A stretch of 64,000 bases of DNA. Source: Hydractinia symbiolongicarpus. Lineage: Eukaryota > Cnidaria > Hydrozoa > Anthoathecata > Hydractiniidae. A program made the translations under genes and the position numbers. The stretch covers positions 10,505,501 through 10,569,500 of the forward strand of contig NC_079880.1 of assembly GCF_029227915.1 (NCBI RefSeq). Reading direction: 5' to 3'. This document shows positions 12,569 to 24,355 of the stretch, one piece after another. Under the pieces are notes generated by a model. The model had not been told where the DNA came from, did not search any database, and was given only the letters and a program-made list of their open reading frames with translations. Position 1 is the stretch's first letter. Each line of letters opens with the position of its first letter.

Positions 12569-14050
12569 TAAGTCGCTTATTACATCAGAAGGTTCTGACG
12601 TCATCATTTGTTGCAGTGAACGCCGAGTGTGGTCAACATAAAGTTTTTCACTGCCGTGAATATTTGTTTACTAGTAGCGGAATAATTTGTTGATTAGAAA
12701 ACCGCCCTGACAATGTTAGGGCGTAAAGGGCGTGAACTGTAGTCACTGAACTGACCTTGAACATTGGTGCCATGATTTATAGATTCGTTGAAATTACATT
12801 GCAGTTGACTGGTAAAGAAGAAGGTAAATGTTGATGACTTTCAGCTTTTTAGTCGCATTTTTAGCGTGCGGTGTCACCATATCGCGTTTAGTATTTTAAC
12901 TTGTTACAGTTTGTATATAAAAGCATCAAATTGGACGCGTGTCTTTGCACGGTACAAAACATTTCGTAAAATTAGAAGGAAGCGAAGTTATGTTCTGGAT
13001 CAAAGGGGTGTCACACTTACCTTGAGAAATCTCCTGTGATTTTAAAGAGGATTATATGGAGAATGAGAGCAAGTAGTGCTGCAATTTCGATTTAAATTTT
13101 AAAATGTTTTTACCAATTGCGTGTTTGTTGTAATAGTTAATTTATAATACCCTGGGGAGGAGTGTTTAAATAACCGATTTTCTATAAAGAGGGTGTGCCC
13201 ATCGGTATATTAAAAAACACTGTTTTCCAGGTATTTTATGCATTTTTTTAATACGTTCAGTTCTGTTTTTAGTTTGAATTTTTACGTTTATTTAGTAATT
13301 CCCAAACTCCTTGAATCTGATAGAATTAAAAGAAACAGTTACGTGAAGATAAACTAAGTACTGAAAGAAGTCTGGGACTCGATATAATCTCTAGTAAAAA
13401 AGGTGTAAATCGTGAATTCTTAAAGTTGGAGTTTGGGAACAAAGTTGACAGGTTGCAACTTTTTAACGTGTACATGAAATTGAATTTTATTTATTGAGAA
13501 AAAGGGTTTATTTATTCTTTTATTTTTAGAATTGCTAATTTATTTATTGAACATATACATATGTGTATTAAGAAAATCAAAATTGTAATATAACAGAATT
13601 TAGATTATATTTAAGCAAATGTTGAAGAAGCGATATCGTGTTGTATCTTCTATCTTCTCTAGCAGAGCTCTTCTCTTTGTTAACTGTAACATTGAGAAGT
13701 TCAAAGTGATAAGTGTTTTGACTAACTATGTCATCAGCTACTGGGAAAAATTTGGGATATTGAAAAGGCAATTTTCGTATCTAGAAATTGTCCAAATAGA
13801 AAAAGCCAACCAGGCCAAGATTATCAGTCTGAATCAATCTCTTCTCCGAGTGTCAGTATTATCCATCCGTCTAGAGAAAGATCCAGGAGTTGTTCTCTTT
13901 AACGCTTACGTCTCGCAAAAAAAAAAACAAGTTAATTTTGTATGAAAGAACTTAAAAATTGTCTAGGATATTGTTAATTTTTTCAAAATTCTTGATTGGT
14001 TCTTAAGAGTTTAGATTTTGAAGTTTCTCTAATTATGCAAAACATCATGA
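12569..14050 (+). other. 3' flank and probable 3' UTR of the RIM gene
   Basis: AT-rich sequence after the RIM stop. No conserved reading frame is visible; the 108-codon frame at 13619-13945 is low-complexity and has no recognisable family. No single polyadenylation site can be chosen with confidence. Confidence 0.4.
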
Positions 14051-14279
14051 ACTCTAGTTCTTCGTGGGTGTTGTATTTAACAAACTCTAGTTCTTCGTGG
14101 GTGTTGTATTTAACAGTTTTGATAAGTTATATACTCTAGTTCTTCGTGGGTGTTGTATTTAACAGTTTTGATAAGTTATATACTCTAGTTCTTCGTGGGT
14201 GTTGTATTTAACAGTTTTGATAAGTTATATACTCTAGTTCTTCGTGGGTGTTGTATTTAACAGTTTTGATAAGTTATAG
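14051..14279. repeat. 49 bp minisatellite, five copies (first one short)
   Basis: Units start ACTCTAGTTCTTCGTGGGTG at 14051, 14084, 14133, 14182 and 14231. The last four spacings are 49 bp; the first is 33 bp because that unit lacks 16 bp at its 3' end. The units are almost identical, implying recent expansion. It lies between the RIM and eEF1B delta genes. Confidence 0.95.
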
Positions 14280-14877
14280 AGGGTTAAAAATGTTTTTTAG
14301 ACGTTCCCCTTGACGTTTTGAACATTTTACATGAATTTCAATATTTAATTACTCTAATTATGCTCCATAACAAACAATTATTTGTTTTAGGCCTAATTCA
14401 TAACGTCACAATTAGCGCAAATTCAAGACAAATATCTCGAAAACCAACAAAAAAATCTCAAAAAATGAGCAGATTCCCAGATAACTTTCAAAGATCCTAA
14501 ATATAAGCTCAACTTGTTTTTCGCGGGAGGTAAGCTTAAAGCGAATTTAAGAGAAGGGAAGAAATACACACTAACACACGCTTTCCCCTGCCTCAAGTGG
14601 GGGCGTAGCCCCCGTACGCTTTTGTGTATTCACCCATACCATCCACTGATATTTTATTAATCCAGGGCTTTTTTAATTTTTACAACTGTGACTTTTGTGG
14701 CGGGGAGAGGGAAGAAGGCGTAGTCCGAAGTTGGTATGAAATCGCCCTATTCGGTCTAAGAATGCATCAAAGTCCAAGATAAATGAGCAAGTCAACAACA
14801 TTCGTTCCTTTTTACAGTGACACGGTGTCTTGAGGTTTATATTGAGTGTAGTTCTTTGATTTAAAACTTGCTTAAAG

Positions 14878-17800
14878 ATGAAGTTTTCTGAAGCTATGAT
14901 GCACGATTCTATCTGGTTTGAAAGACCACAATACGAAGAAGCTCGCGAACACTACCAAATGTTCCTGACGAACAATCTAACTCACCAAATTTCAAAACCT
15001 CATGAAGAAGAAGGAATATTCACAAAGGCTACTAGTGCTGTTGCGCAGGTTAGCTGCACACTTTGTTCTATATTAACAACATTTTATAACAAACGTGAAG
15101 CCTGAAGTGAGTTGAGTGAAAACAAAGAAAATAAAAGGGCTAGCAAGTTTAAAAACAGCAATATAGTTGTGAGACTATTCTTGTTCTAAAAGTCAGAGTT
15201 AATTTAACTCCCTTCCAACAAAGTTATAGACATTGTCAGGACTTTTGATGTATTCAAATAAATCAGAAGGCATCAATCTACACTGAATAATAGTTTAAAA
15301 ACTCAAATGAGTTTTTAGTGGGAAGAATCCACAGAAAAAGACCTCTCTTAACCAAATTCTAGCGTATACCGTCCTAATTTCGTTATTATCTAATTAAACA
15401 GTTCTAGCGACAATCTGGAAACTCTATTCGCCACATAACTTTATAGTTTTGACTATAAGCCATCCTAAAAAACAATTTTGTGAAAATGCCTGTGAAAAGG
15501 GCGTTTACGCAGGGTTGAACAAAAAAGAAATCCACTACAATGTCCTATTTTCGTAATTTACGTCTTATTCCATGATGTGTTTTTTTTCAATGCAGGATCC
15601 AGTCTAATTATGATTATAAAGTCTAATTATGATTAAAAGGTTGCACTACATTGCAACTTGTATCAGATAGAGCTGGTAGCTGCTTCAAACATCGGCATGT
15701 ACCTTAGGAAATTAGGAAAATTGTTTGTTCTGTAAAGTGCACAATTTTCAGTGCTGGTGAAAATGCTAATATGGTAGATCCTAGACGTAGAGCTCAGGTT
15801 ATCATGTCATAACCATATATGTTGCCATCAAAAAGAGACGTTACTGAGAAAGGTGAAATCATTAAATTAGGACGTTTGCGTAATTAGGACAGTATACGCT
15901 AGCATCTTTTTTCTGCCAAGCAAATGCCTGAGCCAATAAGCTCATCACTATAGAGTAAACAAGTCACACAGGAATTCTTCTAATAAATTAAAGTTAAATT
16001 TCTAGTCTTCTTCCGAAGTAGATGGTCAACAAGCAACAAGTGTATACAACATTAGAGCCAGTGTAAAACACAGATTTATCCATAGTGGAGGCTGAATCAT
16101 AATTTTGTGTTGTTTTAAAAATAGTGTGTATAGATGTCTTGCTATAAGCTTTGTTTACATTTTTTTCAGCAGGCAAATAGTTTTTGAACCAATCAGATCT
16201 TCTAAAAAGAATTATTAGCCAATTGAATCGATTTACCTTACACTAATAAGGTTTTTCAAATGCGCAATGCTTTCTTGTTTTAAGTTTGAGATAAAAAATT
16301 TAATGCTAACGTGGTGTCATATTCAGTCAGAGACAATGGCAAATTAGGCTATGATAGTCTAATTAGTTTACGATAGACTATTTAGGTCATTTATTTCTCC
16401 CAATTAAGCTATCAAGATGTTTTTTTTTGCCTAAAGCTCTTGCATCGCATTGTTGCAACGTTTTTTAAGTTAAAACAAACATCAAATTTACTTTAATGCT
16501 CCAAAGATTTATGCCTCCTTTGTTTATCAGGCCCAGTTATGACTGAAAAATGACTAAATTTTTTGTGGAATATTTTAATTTGTCTATTTCTAGTCTAATT
16601 AGCCAATTCAAAGACTTCTGATAGATATAAAGATTTTAGTCCAGCAAAGTGAAGTACACGAAACTTTGATAAAGATGACTTGCCACTGAAACAGCATTGT
16701 TTTATTCAAAATATTATACAAGACGAAACAAATTCATCCATACATGTGATTTTTTACCTATTTTTTTCATGGCATAAGGATGTTTTGCAGATAAGTGGAA
16801 CAACAAAATTTGTGTTGATAAAATAGGAATGAAGACAAAAATGATGAAACATTGTGAAATCCTTAATTAGCTCTCCTGTTTGTAAGTTTTTATTTTTGGG
16901 GTCACAAAATTTAGGAAAGATACTGGAATTGTAATGATTTTTAAAAACAAAAATACTCATGTAACTTACTTCTATTATTCCGTTTTTAGGTTGCCAGTAG
17001 TGCTGCTTCAGGCCTTATCAACGATATAGCCAAAGCTAGAGATACAATCAAACAATCTCTTTCCAATGTTGTAAGTAGAAACTTTTATGTTGATAGTGTG
17101 GTTTTTGTTGATCAGTTCAGCAGAATATTGTGAACCTATAAGGTTGTAAAATTTAGAACAACCATGGAGTTGCAGGTTTTGAAAATATGCATTGTGTGTG
17201 CTAATTAAGCAATTGTATGCATAATAATATCCACCCTTTTGAAAATCCTGACTTTGCCTGTTAAATACATAACTGGATTAGGGATATGAAAAAGGTTGTA
17301 AGCCATGTAAAAACAACTAGTTGCATTTTATATATTTTATATATAAAATACTGTTCCCCCTATAGCAATGTAAATTTCAAAGTAACTGTGTTTGTATAGT
17401 GTACTGGTAGCAAGCTGTAAAGGCCATAGTTACACACAGAATTTTATTATTAAGATGATTTCATTGTGAAAGCTTAAAATAACAAGATCGCATTATTATA
17501 GAAAATGGAATTGTAAAATAGCCTATAATGTTTAAAATGAATTCATAATAAAGAAATAAAATAAAGAACTGTCGGTTTTACAATAAACAATCCTTTAGTA
17601 GTTTTAAACAGGCCTAAGTTCACCTCCCCTTCCCTAATTTTAAAGAGGTTTATAAAATTATTTGAATCTTTAAAGGATGAGATTTAATATATACTTTTTT
17701 GAGACAAATAAAATAATGAAAATCACGTTGAATATTGTAACAATTTTTTAATTTTTTTTTAACGCCTTTAAATTTTGTCATTAGGGTACACAATGAGTAG

Positions 17801-20689
17801 CGATTACTAAAAATACTGATATCGACAGATTTTAGTTTCATTTTAGTCTTTATAAGTGCAAATAAATGTTAATTCTACCAACTTTCTGACTTCTATTATG
17901 CAAATGTTGCATCACTTCCTAGCTAAAAACTTCTTGTTGACCTTCTGTCCTGCTGCTATTATACACACACACCATTATCCACGCTTGTGAAAGTCAGCAA
18001 ACTTTTCTCTAACGTACGTTATTTTTTTCCATTAAGTTTAAGAGCACTTTAAGTACTATTAACGGTCCCTGGACGAGGCAAGTCGGTGTGACCTACATCA
18101 CACTATTGATGTCGGTCACTTATCTCAGCTACTATTAATAATAAAGATGCCAACATAACTTGCTGCATGGGTAAAAAATCAAAAAAAATGACTGTTACGA
18201 GTAAATCCTAAAAATTATTCCTGAAATGTTAATACTTTTGGGTAACAGAATGATTGTTACCCCCAAATTTGTGGCCTGTGAAAGTTTGTTTGTTGTTACA
18301 TTGAGTTTCTCTTATTAGGGACATTTTATAGTGTTTTACAAAAATATGTTCAGGCAGAAATGAAAATTTGAGATTTACACCTAAATGACTTTGATTTTAC
18401 GATGAAAACATTAAAATCAGTAAAAACTGAAATAAAATTCAATGGCTGCCTGAATGTTTGAAAAAAAATTTGTGACATTTGCCTTCAGTTCGTTTAAACT
18501 ATGTTGACCTTCAGACATAGTAAACAACAACAAAGTTTCTGATGCATGTGCATTTTGTTTTTTAGGCTCACCAAGTTCAACATGTGGTAACTGCTGAGAG
18601 TGATTCACATATCGCTAAACTTGAAACGGAAAATTTGGATTTACGAAAACGTACGCGTAATTTTTGTACCTGGATTTCCGATTTAGAATCTGTGTTAATC
18701 AGGAAATATTTTTGCCTTAGTAAAACTCCAAGGGGTTGGAATAGTGTGTGTACTGATTTTGTAAGATTAAAACCCTTTTAAGACATGAGTTCTTTACTTT
18801 GTGTTAATATACATAACGATTTTTTTTGTAATCAACTTAGGATTTTAGCCAGATCTCAAGTAACTTATTTTTAGTCAATATCTAGATCCAAAATTGCTTA
18901 ATGGTTGCTTATTTTTATTCAACTGGTTTTCGTAATTCATGTAAGAAGGGAAAGGGAGGAAAAAAAGGGAGTTATTGTGGTTAAAAAAATTGTATTTGCT
19001 AAAAGCCATAAAACAGAACATAAATAAAATTTAATTTGTACATTTTTAGTGATTGCTGATCTTGCAAAACAAGTAGCTAATCTCGATGTTCGTGTTTCGA
19101 AATTAGAAGGTATGTATTCACTATTTGGGTACGAATTATTTTGTACAGATTTTTGAGTGTTAGCTTTTTAAGGACTAACTTGAGTTGTACTGTATAAAGT
19201 TGATAAGCCATTTGGCTGTCACAATAAACGTCAGCATTTTTTTTTACTTGTGTATAAGTCTAAGTTGTTACAGAAAAATGGCAAAATTGGGTGTTATGTA
19301 ATTATTATTCGGCCCCTAACTCTTCAAAAATGCATAACATAGTGGGGGATATTTAATTATAAATGCCTTGTCTGAACGTACTTTCTTGTTTTTTAGGTAA
19401 AACTGGACAAACATCAAAGGTAATTACGTATGAAAGATCCTATTAATTCACGTTTTGTGATCATTCTAACTTAGTTTTGTATGCCAAAATACTAACTGGT
19501 TTACAGAACCAGCTCTACTCTTCAATAGTACCAACAATATGCGATGGAATGTATAACTTTGTGTCAATCGTAATGTACGTGTAATGTTTGTTTCAGAAAA
19601 GTGAAAACTATAGTTTTAGAGAATCAGGAAGCTAAGTTTGAAAAGTAGAAGTTAACCTGTTTACAGCAGCTAAAAAAAATAATCCTTCCCTTTAGAAACC
19701 TGAAGATGATGACGATGATGATTTTGATTTGTTTGGAGATGATGATGAAGCGGAGGAGGTGGGAAGTTTTGATTTTGTGGTTTGTTACCGTATTCCATTC
19801 GATCCAACAATTATTATTATTTAATTAGTCTTTAATATCTGCTGTTTCTTCGTATTAGTTTTTGTGTTCTGAATTGTTAGCGTATTTGGTCTAGTGTAGC
19901 GCATTCTTATAAGATTTAAGCTTCGAGTCCCCACTTCGAGTCCCCATTTCAAAAAAAAAACGGGCATAAACATTTTTTTGTTTGTTACATTCGGCTCAAT
20001 GTTATTTGTTTCATACTACGTAAATTTAGGAGACAGAAGAAGAGAAGAACAAAAAAGCAGAAGCGCTTGCCAAATACAACGCAAAGAAGGCTAAAAAACC
20101 TGCTCTGATTGCTAAATCATCCCTCTTGCTCGACGTAAAACCGTGGGATGACGAGACCGATATGGCGGAAATAGAGCGACTTGTTCGGGGTATCCAAATG
20201 GACGGATTAGTATGGGGCGCATCTAAACTCGTCCCTGTTGGGTATGGGGTCAAGAAACTACAAATATTATGCGTCGTTGAAGACGATAAAGTTGGTACTG
20301 ATGTTCTGGAAGAAGAAATTACGAAGTTTGAGGACTATGTAAGTGCTTGTCTAATTTAACGAAGAAATAGTTCGCGTTATAGAATAATGACTTTTTTGCG
20401 AAAAGATATCCATTCTGTACTTCGCCCTGCAATAAATAGTCCGCACTAAGATCAAGTACTATGCAATGTAAATACTGACAACGCTGCAAGAATATATATA
20501 GTTTTATGCAGAAGTAGTCTGCTCAGCTAAATTGTCTGAGTGCAAAATACACTAGCCTTGGTCTTCATTTCTTCTATATATTTAATTCAGCCAAGCAAGT
20601 CTCTCTTAGTAAGTAATATTATTAATTTTTTTTTTTTGATTTATTTTTAGGTTCAAAGCATGGATGTGGCAGCTTTTAACAAAATTTAA
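14878..20689 (+). CDS. EEF1D: Elongation factor 1 delta (eEF1B delta), complete, eight exons
   Basis: Guanine-nucleotide exchange subunit that recharges eEF1A with GTP during translation elongation. Exons: 14878-15048, 16990-17070, 18566-18650, 19050-19109, 19397-19419, 19696-19758, 20030-20338, 20651-20689. Phases join to 276 residues, close to the vertebrate delta length. The N-terminus ([19 protein letters not shown]) is delta-specific. A leucine-zipper segment spans exons 3-4 ([18 protein letters not shown] and on to VSKLEG). Exon 6 is the acidic linker ([19 protein letters not shown]), a typical casein-kinase-2 target region. Exons 7-8 hold the catalytic exchange domain ([38 protein letters not shown], ending FNKI). 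The ATG is the first in the exon and follows AAAG. The pyrimidine-rich stretch TTCCTTTTTAC near 14806 could be a 5'TOP-like start, which is inference. Confidence 0.97.
15359..15902. mobile_element. MITE-like foldback element (eEF1B delta intron 1)
   Basis: Termini match in inverted orientation: CTAGCGTATACCGTCCTAAT at 15359 against the complement of the sequence ending GTATACGCTAG at 15902. Inside, GTCCTAATT/TAATTAGGAC words recur near both ends. There is no coding capacity. The target duplication is not clear. Confidence 0.6.
19876..19963 (+). repeat. tRNA-derived remnant with A-tail (eEF1B delta intron 6)
   Basis: A-box-like TGGTCTAGTGT (19887-19897) and B-box-like GCTTCGAGTCC (19920-19930) in tRNA-like spacing, followed by a repeated CTTCGAGTCCCC and an A-run. 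It cannot fold as a full tRNA because there is no matching acceptor stem, so a short SINE or tRNA retro-pseudogene is likelier. Confidence 0.5.
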
Positions 20690-21528
20690 TAGTGTTGTAA
20701 CCATGGTGACTAGAAGATGTCTATCACTTTTCTTATGTGTTTTTTCTTATGTACGTTTTAAGTTGATGTGTAAAATAATTGAGGTCGTTTTTTTGTACTC
20801 GTTAAAAAACGTGGTAACTATATTTGCAATATCAAATATGGAGATGAAAAATTTCTGGTGAAACATACCTGCCGTGACAGTAACACTAAAAACTAATTTA
20901 GTACCATTAGATGTTTCAGATGCGCAAATGTCAACATTTTACGTCAAAATGGCTCGAACGAAGGCGGTATCAGCCATTTCGCGGGACTTCAGAACTTGAA
21001 AGTTGATTAATTTATTAATTAATCTTTAAAAATAATGTTCACACCAAACTACATGCCTTAAATTGTTGGTTGGTCTCTTGTTCTTTCGTATCATAAAAAT
21101 CGCCTCTTGTGTATTATTAAAATCGCCTTATGTATCAAAAACATCGCCTCGGTTAAAGAAGCACCTTTCTGAACACAGGTGTGTGTTCTGGCAAAAGCAA
21201 TTTATCGACTCGTATGTTTTACACTGCACCGTATTGGCAATTTTCTCTCAGTATTCTAGACGGAGACGTAGTATAATTTTTTCTTACCATCAGGAAATCG
21301 GAATAGTTCATCTGGGAAAATTTTCGCTGGTTCTCAAACGAATTCTCCCAGGATGCTGATGACCTGGCTTTTCGAATAGTTAATTCTAATGTTCTTTGGT
21401 CACATGGTCAATACCGGGTATCCTTTGTTTTGAGCGCAAATGGCCTTACTCACCTAAACAAATATAATTAATTCTTGTACTACTTAGGAGGATAAGGTCT
21501 GACCACGCAAACTTTGTGCTTATTGGTC
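20690..21528. other. 3' flank of eEF1B delta
   Basis: Probable 3' UTR and intergenic sequence. No conserved frame, RNA gene or clear repeat was recognised. Confidence 0.4.
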
Positions 21529-21609
21529 AACCTCGCTCCCAGGGCAATTTTTCGCTTTTTTGCTGCCCGAGATTGTCAGAATGAGAAAAATGGGCCTGGG
21601 GACAATGTT
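21529..21609. mobile_element. Short foldback element, AACCTCGTTCCCAGGGC family, copy 1
   Basis: Left end AACCTCGCTCCCAGGGC; right end GGGCCTGGGGACAATGTT, its near complement. About 80 bp, non-coding. The same ends recur at 23001, 23243, 45673 and 56018. Confidence 0.65.
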
Positions 21610-21689
21610 ACTCATTGTTTGATTGTAATTCTGGGCTTGCTATGAGGTGGATTTAAATTGTAGAGATTTGCTCTGACATTTTTGTTTGC

Positions 21690-22345
21690 GTCTAAAGGCC
21701 GGGGCAAATCGAGGCAACTTTTTGAGCAACATTACCCCTCAACATTTGTTGATGAACATGTTGACTCGATTTGCTATGGGTATCAACATGTTGACGAAAA
21801 AGAAAAACCTCTAAAAATGTTAATCAACATTTATTAACATTGTATAAATGTTGATCAACATTGTTGATGAGTTTTGCATGTTGCTACGATTTGCTATAGC
21901 CATCAACATTTCTGGCAACATTTTTCGGTATTTTCGAATCATTTGATTGCAAATTCGAATGTTCTAGCACAAATTCGAATGTTTTTGTTCGAGTGTATAC
22001 ACGACTTGCATGAAAATAAGATCAAAACATAGGGATATCTTCATTTTGAAAATGGCGGAAGTCGCTGCTTCAGCTGATCCTGCAACTACCACTGCTTATA
22101 AACAAAAATTTAAATGGAATGATGAATTAGTGGAGAAACTGATTGACCTCCTTCCTCTTCCATTCTTTGAATCCATTTTCTGGTAGGGCCTTGCTTTCTT
22201 TTTTCATCATCATCTATTACCAATGCCACCAATAAACATGCTGCAAATTCCTTCTCCGCCATTTTGAAAAAAGAGAATGAATGGCCACGTTTCAGTAGAA
22301 TGTAGTTGCTCAAAATGTTGACAAAAATGTTGACCGAGAATGTTG
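21690..22345. mobile_element. Decayed Harbinger-like element with two facing ORF starts
   Basis: The left part is dense in CAACAT words (ATGTTGATCAACAT and variants); matching words in opposite orientation lie at 22300-22345 (GTTGCTCAAAATGTTGAC). A plus-strand ORF starts at 22052 (MAEVAASADP, then FKWNDELVEKLIDLL, like the Myb/MADF-type accessory protein of Harbinger elements) and stops after about 40 codons. A minus-strand ORF starts at 22262 (MAEKEFAACLLVALV, then RKWIQRMEEEG, like the start of Harbinger-type nucleases). Both ATGs sit in TTTTSAAAATGGCGGA context. This looks like an internally deleted derivative that kept only the two gene starts. Family assignment is from memory. Confidence 0.5.
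21957..21995 (+). promoter_or_regulatory. Two copies of GAATGTT-type dyad upstream of the relic ORF
   Basis: GAATGTTCTAGC at 21957 and GAATGTTTTTGTTCGAG at 21977. The second is a dyad (TCGAAT, 5 bp spacer, GTTCGA) lying 75 bp before the ATG at 22052. The identical 16-mer occurs in the divergent promoter of the pogo element at 28058-28177. Confidence 0.5.
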
Positions 22346-23000
22346 ATCTATCAGTATGCATAATTTATCTATATTCAAGGAGATTCTTAAGAAATCCAGA
22401 CGAGTTACTCTGGAGAGAAACTTATTTTATTTATTTACACACAATTTCGTTTCTTCGATTGGATCGGGACGTTAAATTAATACACTTAACTTTTTTAGTG
22501 GCTCTGGTTTTAAAAAAACATTTCACAGCACATACAGAAATCTCCTCATCGGGATCGTTCGAAATATTTGGATGACAATATAACATGGGGATAAAACGAG
22601 TTCTCATGACATAGGAATCACGGAAATTTTTGTAAACATTTGGACAGGAGCACACATTCCAAAACTCTATGTAAATACACGATGACCTAACAGATTCGAC
22701 TTAACAAGGACAAAAGTTTGTCCACTCTGTTTTGGATTTAAAATAAAATTTATTTGACCTCTTTGTTTGCATAAGAAAAAGTTGTCCTTAGTGTGTTTGG
22801 TAACATGAGACCAAAAATTTCAAGAGAGGAAACTTTATGACGTCAATTGACCGTGATTTACGAGGTTTAAGTTCTGTTAGAAAGCTAGAAAAGCACGCGA
22901 TGCGATTTCTTTCAATAAAATATTCTCATTAAACTGATTACCCGATATTACTTATAATATCAACATGACTTCCCCAAGACTTTACCTGGACTTTTCAAAC

Positions 23001-23087
23001 AAACTCGTTCCAAGTGCCTGTTTTCTTTTTGACATGAACGGGCAGAGCATCTCGCCAATAGTAATAAAGGCTCTGGGAACGAGGTTG
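23001..23087. mobile_element. Short foldback element, same family, copy 2
   Basis: Begins AAACTCGTTCCAAGTGCC and ends GGCTCTGGGAACGAGGTT, complementary ends about 85 bp apart. Confidence 0.65.
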
Positions 23088-23242
23088 ACTTTCTGAACAC
23101 GGGAATTTTTTCAATTTTTGGACTGTGGAAACAGCACACGGGTAATTAAGCTCTGCTATTAGAGCTCTTTTATATAAACCTTACACGCTTAAAAGACGAA
23201 AATAAAAGAATTAGACTTGCATAGAAAAATTAGTACTTTCGC

Positions 23243-23325
23243 CAACCTTGATCCCAGGAGCTGTTGTCTCTTTTTGCATAAGCGCAGAGCCGATGTGAGA
23301 CAAAAAGCCCTGGAAACGAGGTATT
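23243..23325. mobile_element. Short foldback element, same family, copy 3
   Basis: Begins AACCTTGATCCCAGGAGC and ends GCCCTGGAAACGAGGTATT. It lies only 155 bp from copy 2. Confidence 0.65.
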
Positions 23326-23832
23326 ACTTTCTCAGGCACAGTGTCGTATCCTGGAACATTGGAAACCCAAATTATTAATTTACATCTTTCATATTTTGTT
23401 AACACGCGTAAGAGAGATCTTTTACAGCTATTACAAACAATATTTAACACATTTTGTAGCTGTAAAATATTTAAAAATTTGAACCCTTCTTCAACTCTTA
23501 TTAGCAATGAGGAAAAATCCCACAATTTTCGGAACTTTGATCTCATTTTTTTCTAGCCAGGAAATGTCGTTCAATAGCTACCTCTTTCCTATTTTCTGTC
23601 GTGAACACTATCCGTCTTTCCTCTACACGATAGGTGGAGGCTTTCCTCTACAACCCCCGGTTTTTGGCCTAGTATATAGTAAATCTAACAAAAAAAGAAA
23701 ATCAAATGATTCATGTTTGTTTATCCTAATTTAAAAAACAAGATTTTGCAACAATGACGAAACAGAATTTTTAACTGGAAATATTGTGTTCTTTTTGGAA
23801 TTATTATTAATAATATTTTTGAAATTATTTAC

Positions 23833-24060
23833 TCAGGTTAGCTTCTTCAGTTTCTATTGGTACTGCTATCAACGAGGGTCTTGCGGAAGGGGGTCCTACT
23901 GCATTTAAGGGTCCCATTTAAGCTACGAAAGTCGTGGGAACACAGCAATCGCTCGGCTAGACAACAACCTAAAATTATTATCACATTCTTATGCTAAACG
24001 CCAAGGACAAATGATGACTCAGTCGACGACTATAAGCACGAAGATATGCCCAAGAGCACT
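23833..24060 (-). repeat. SINE-like repeat, family C, copy 2
   Basis: Shares ordered blocks with 3055-3310 (TACTCAGGTTAGC, GAGGGTCTTGC, GGTCCTACTGCATTT, CTAGACAAC). The tRNA-like head is not recognisable here, so the copy is truncated or more decayed. Confidence 0.45.
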
Positions 24061-24316
24061 CTTCCACTGCGATTTAATTTTAAAAACAATCCCATAATGT
24101 GCCTCAGCTTCATACAGAGGTCGAGCATGACATTCAATAAGCTGTTTCAGGGGCAGGTTATTTATTTACAGTACAATTCGTAATCTCAAGCTATATTAAG
24201 TTTGTAGTCAAGGCTTTAAACATTATACCTGTTTTTGTTACCCTATTTCCTCATATTTGAAAAATACTCCCGTATAAAGGCGTGAAACAGTAATAAGGTT
24301 AGGAAAATAAACTTAC

Positions 24317-24355
24317 AAAATGATTTATCTCTATAAAATAGAGATAAATCATTTT
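24317..24355. repeat. Perfect 18 bp stem-loop
   Basis: Arms 24317-24334 and 24338-24355 are perfect complements around a 3-base AAA loop, and the right arm runs into a T-tract. No gene is adjacent. Confidence 0.8.

Noticed and set aside
13619..13945. 108-codon plus-strand frame
   Set aside because: Low-complexity, no family similarity recognised, in the 3' flank of the RIM gene with no promoter context.
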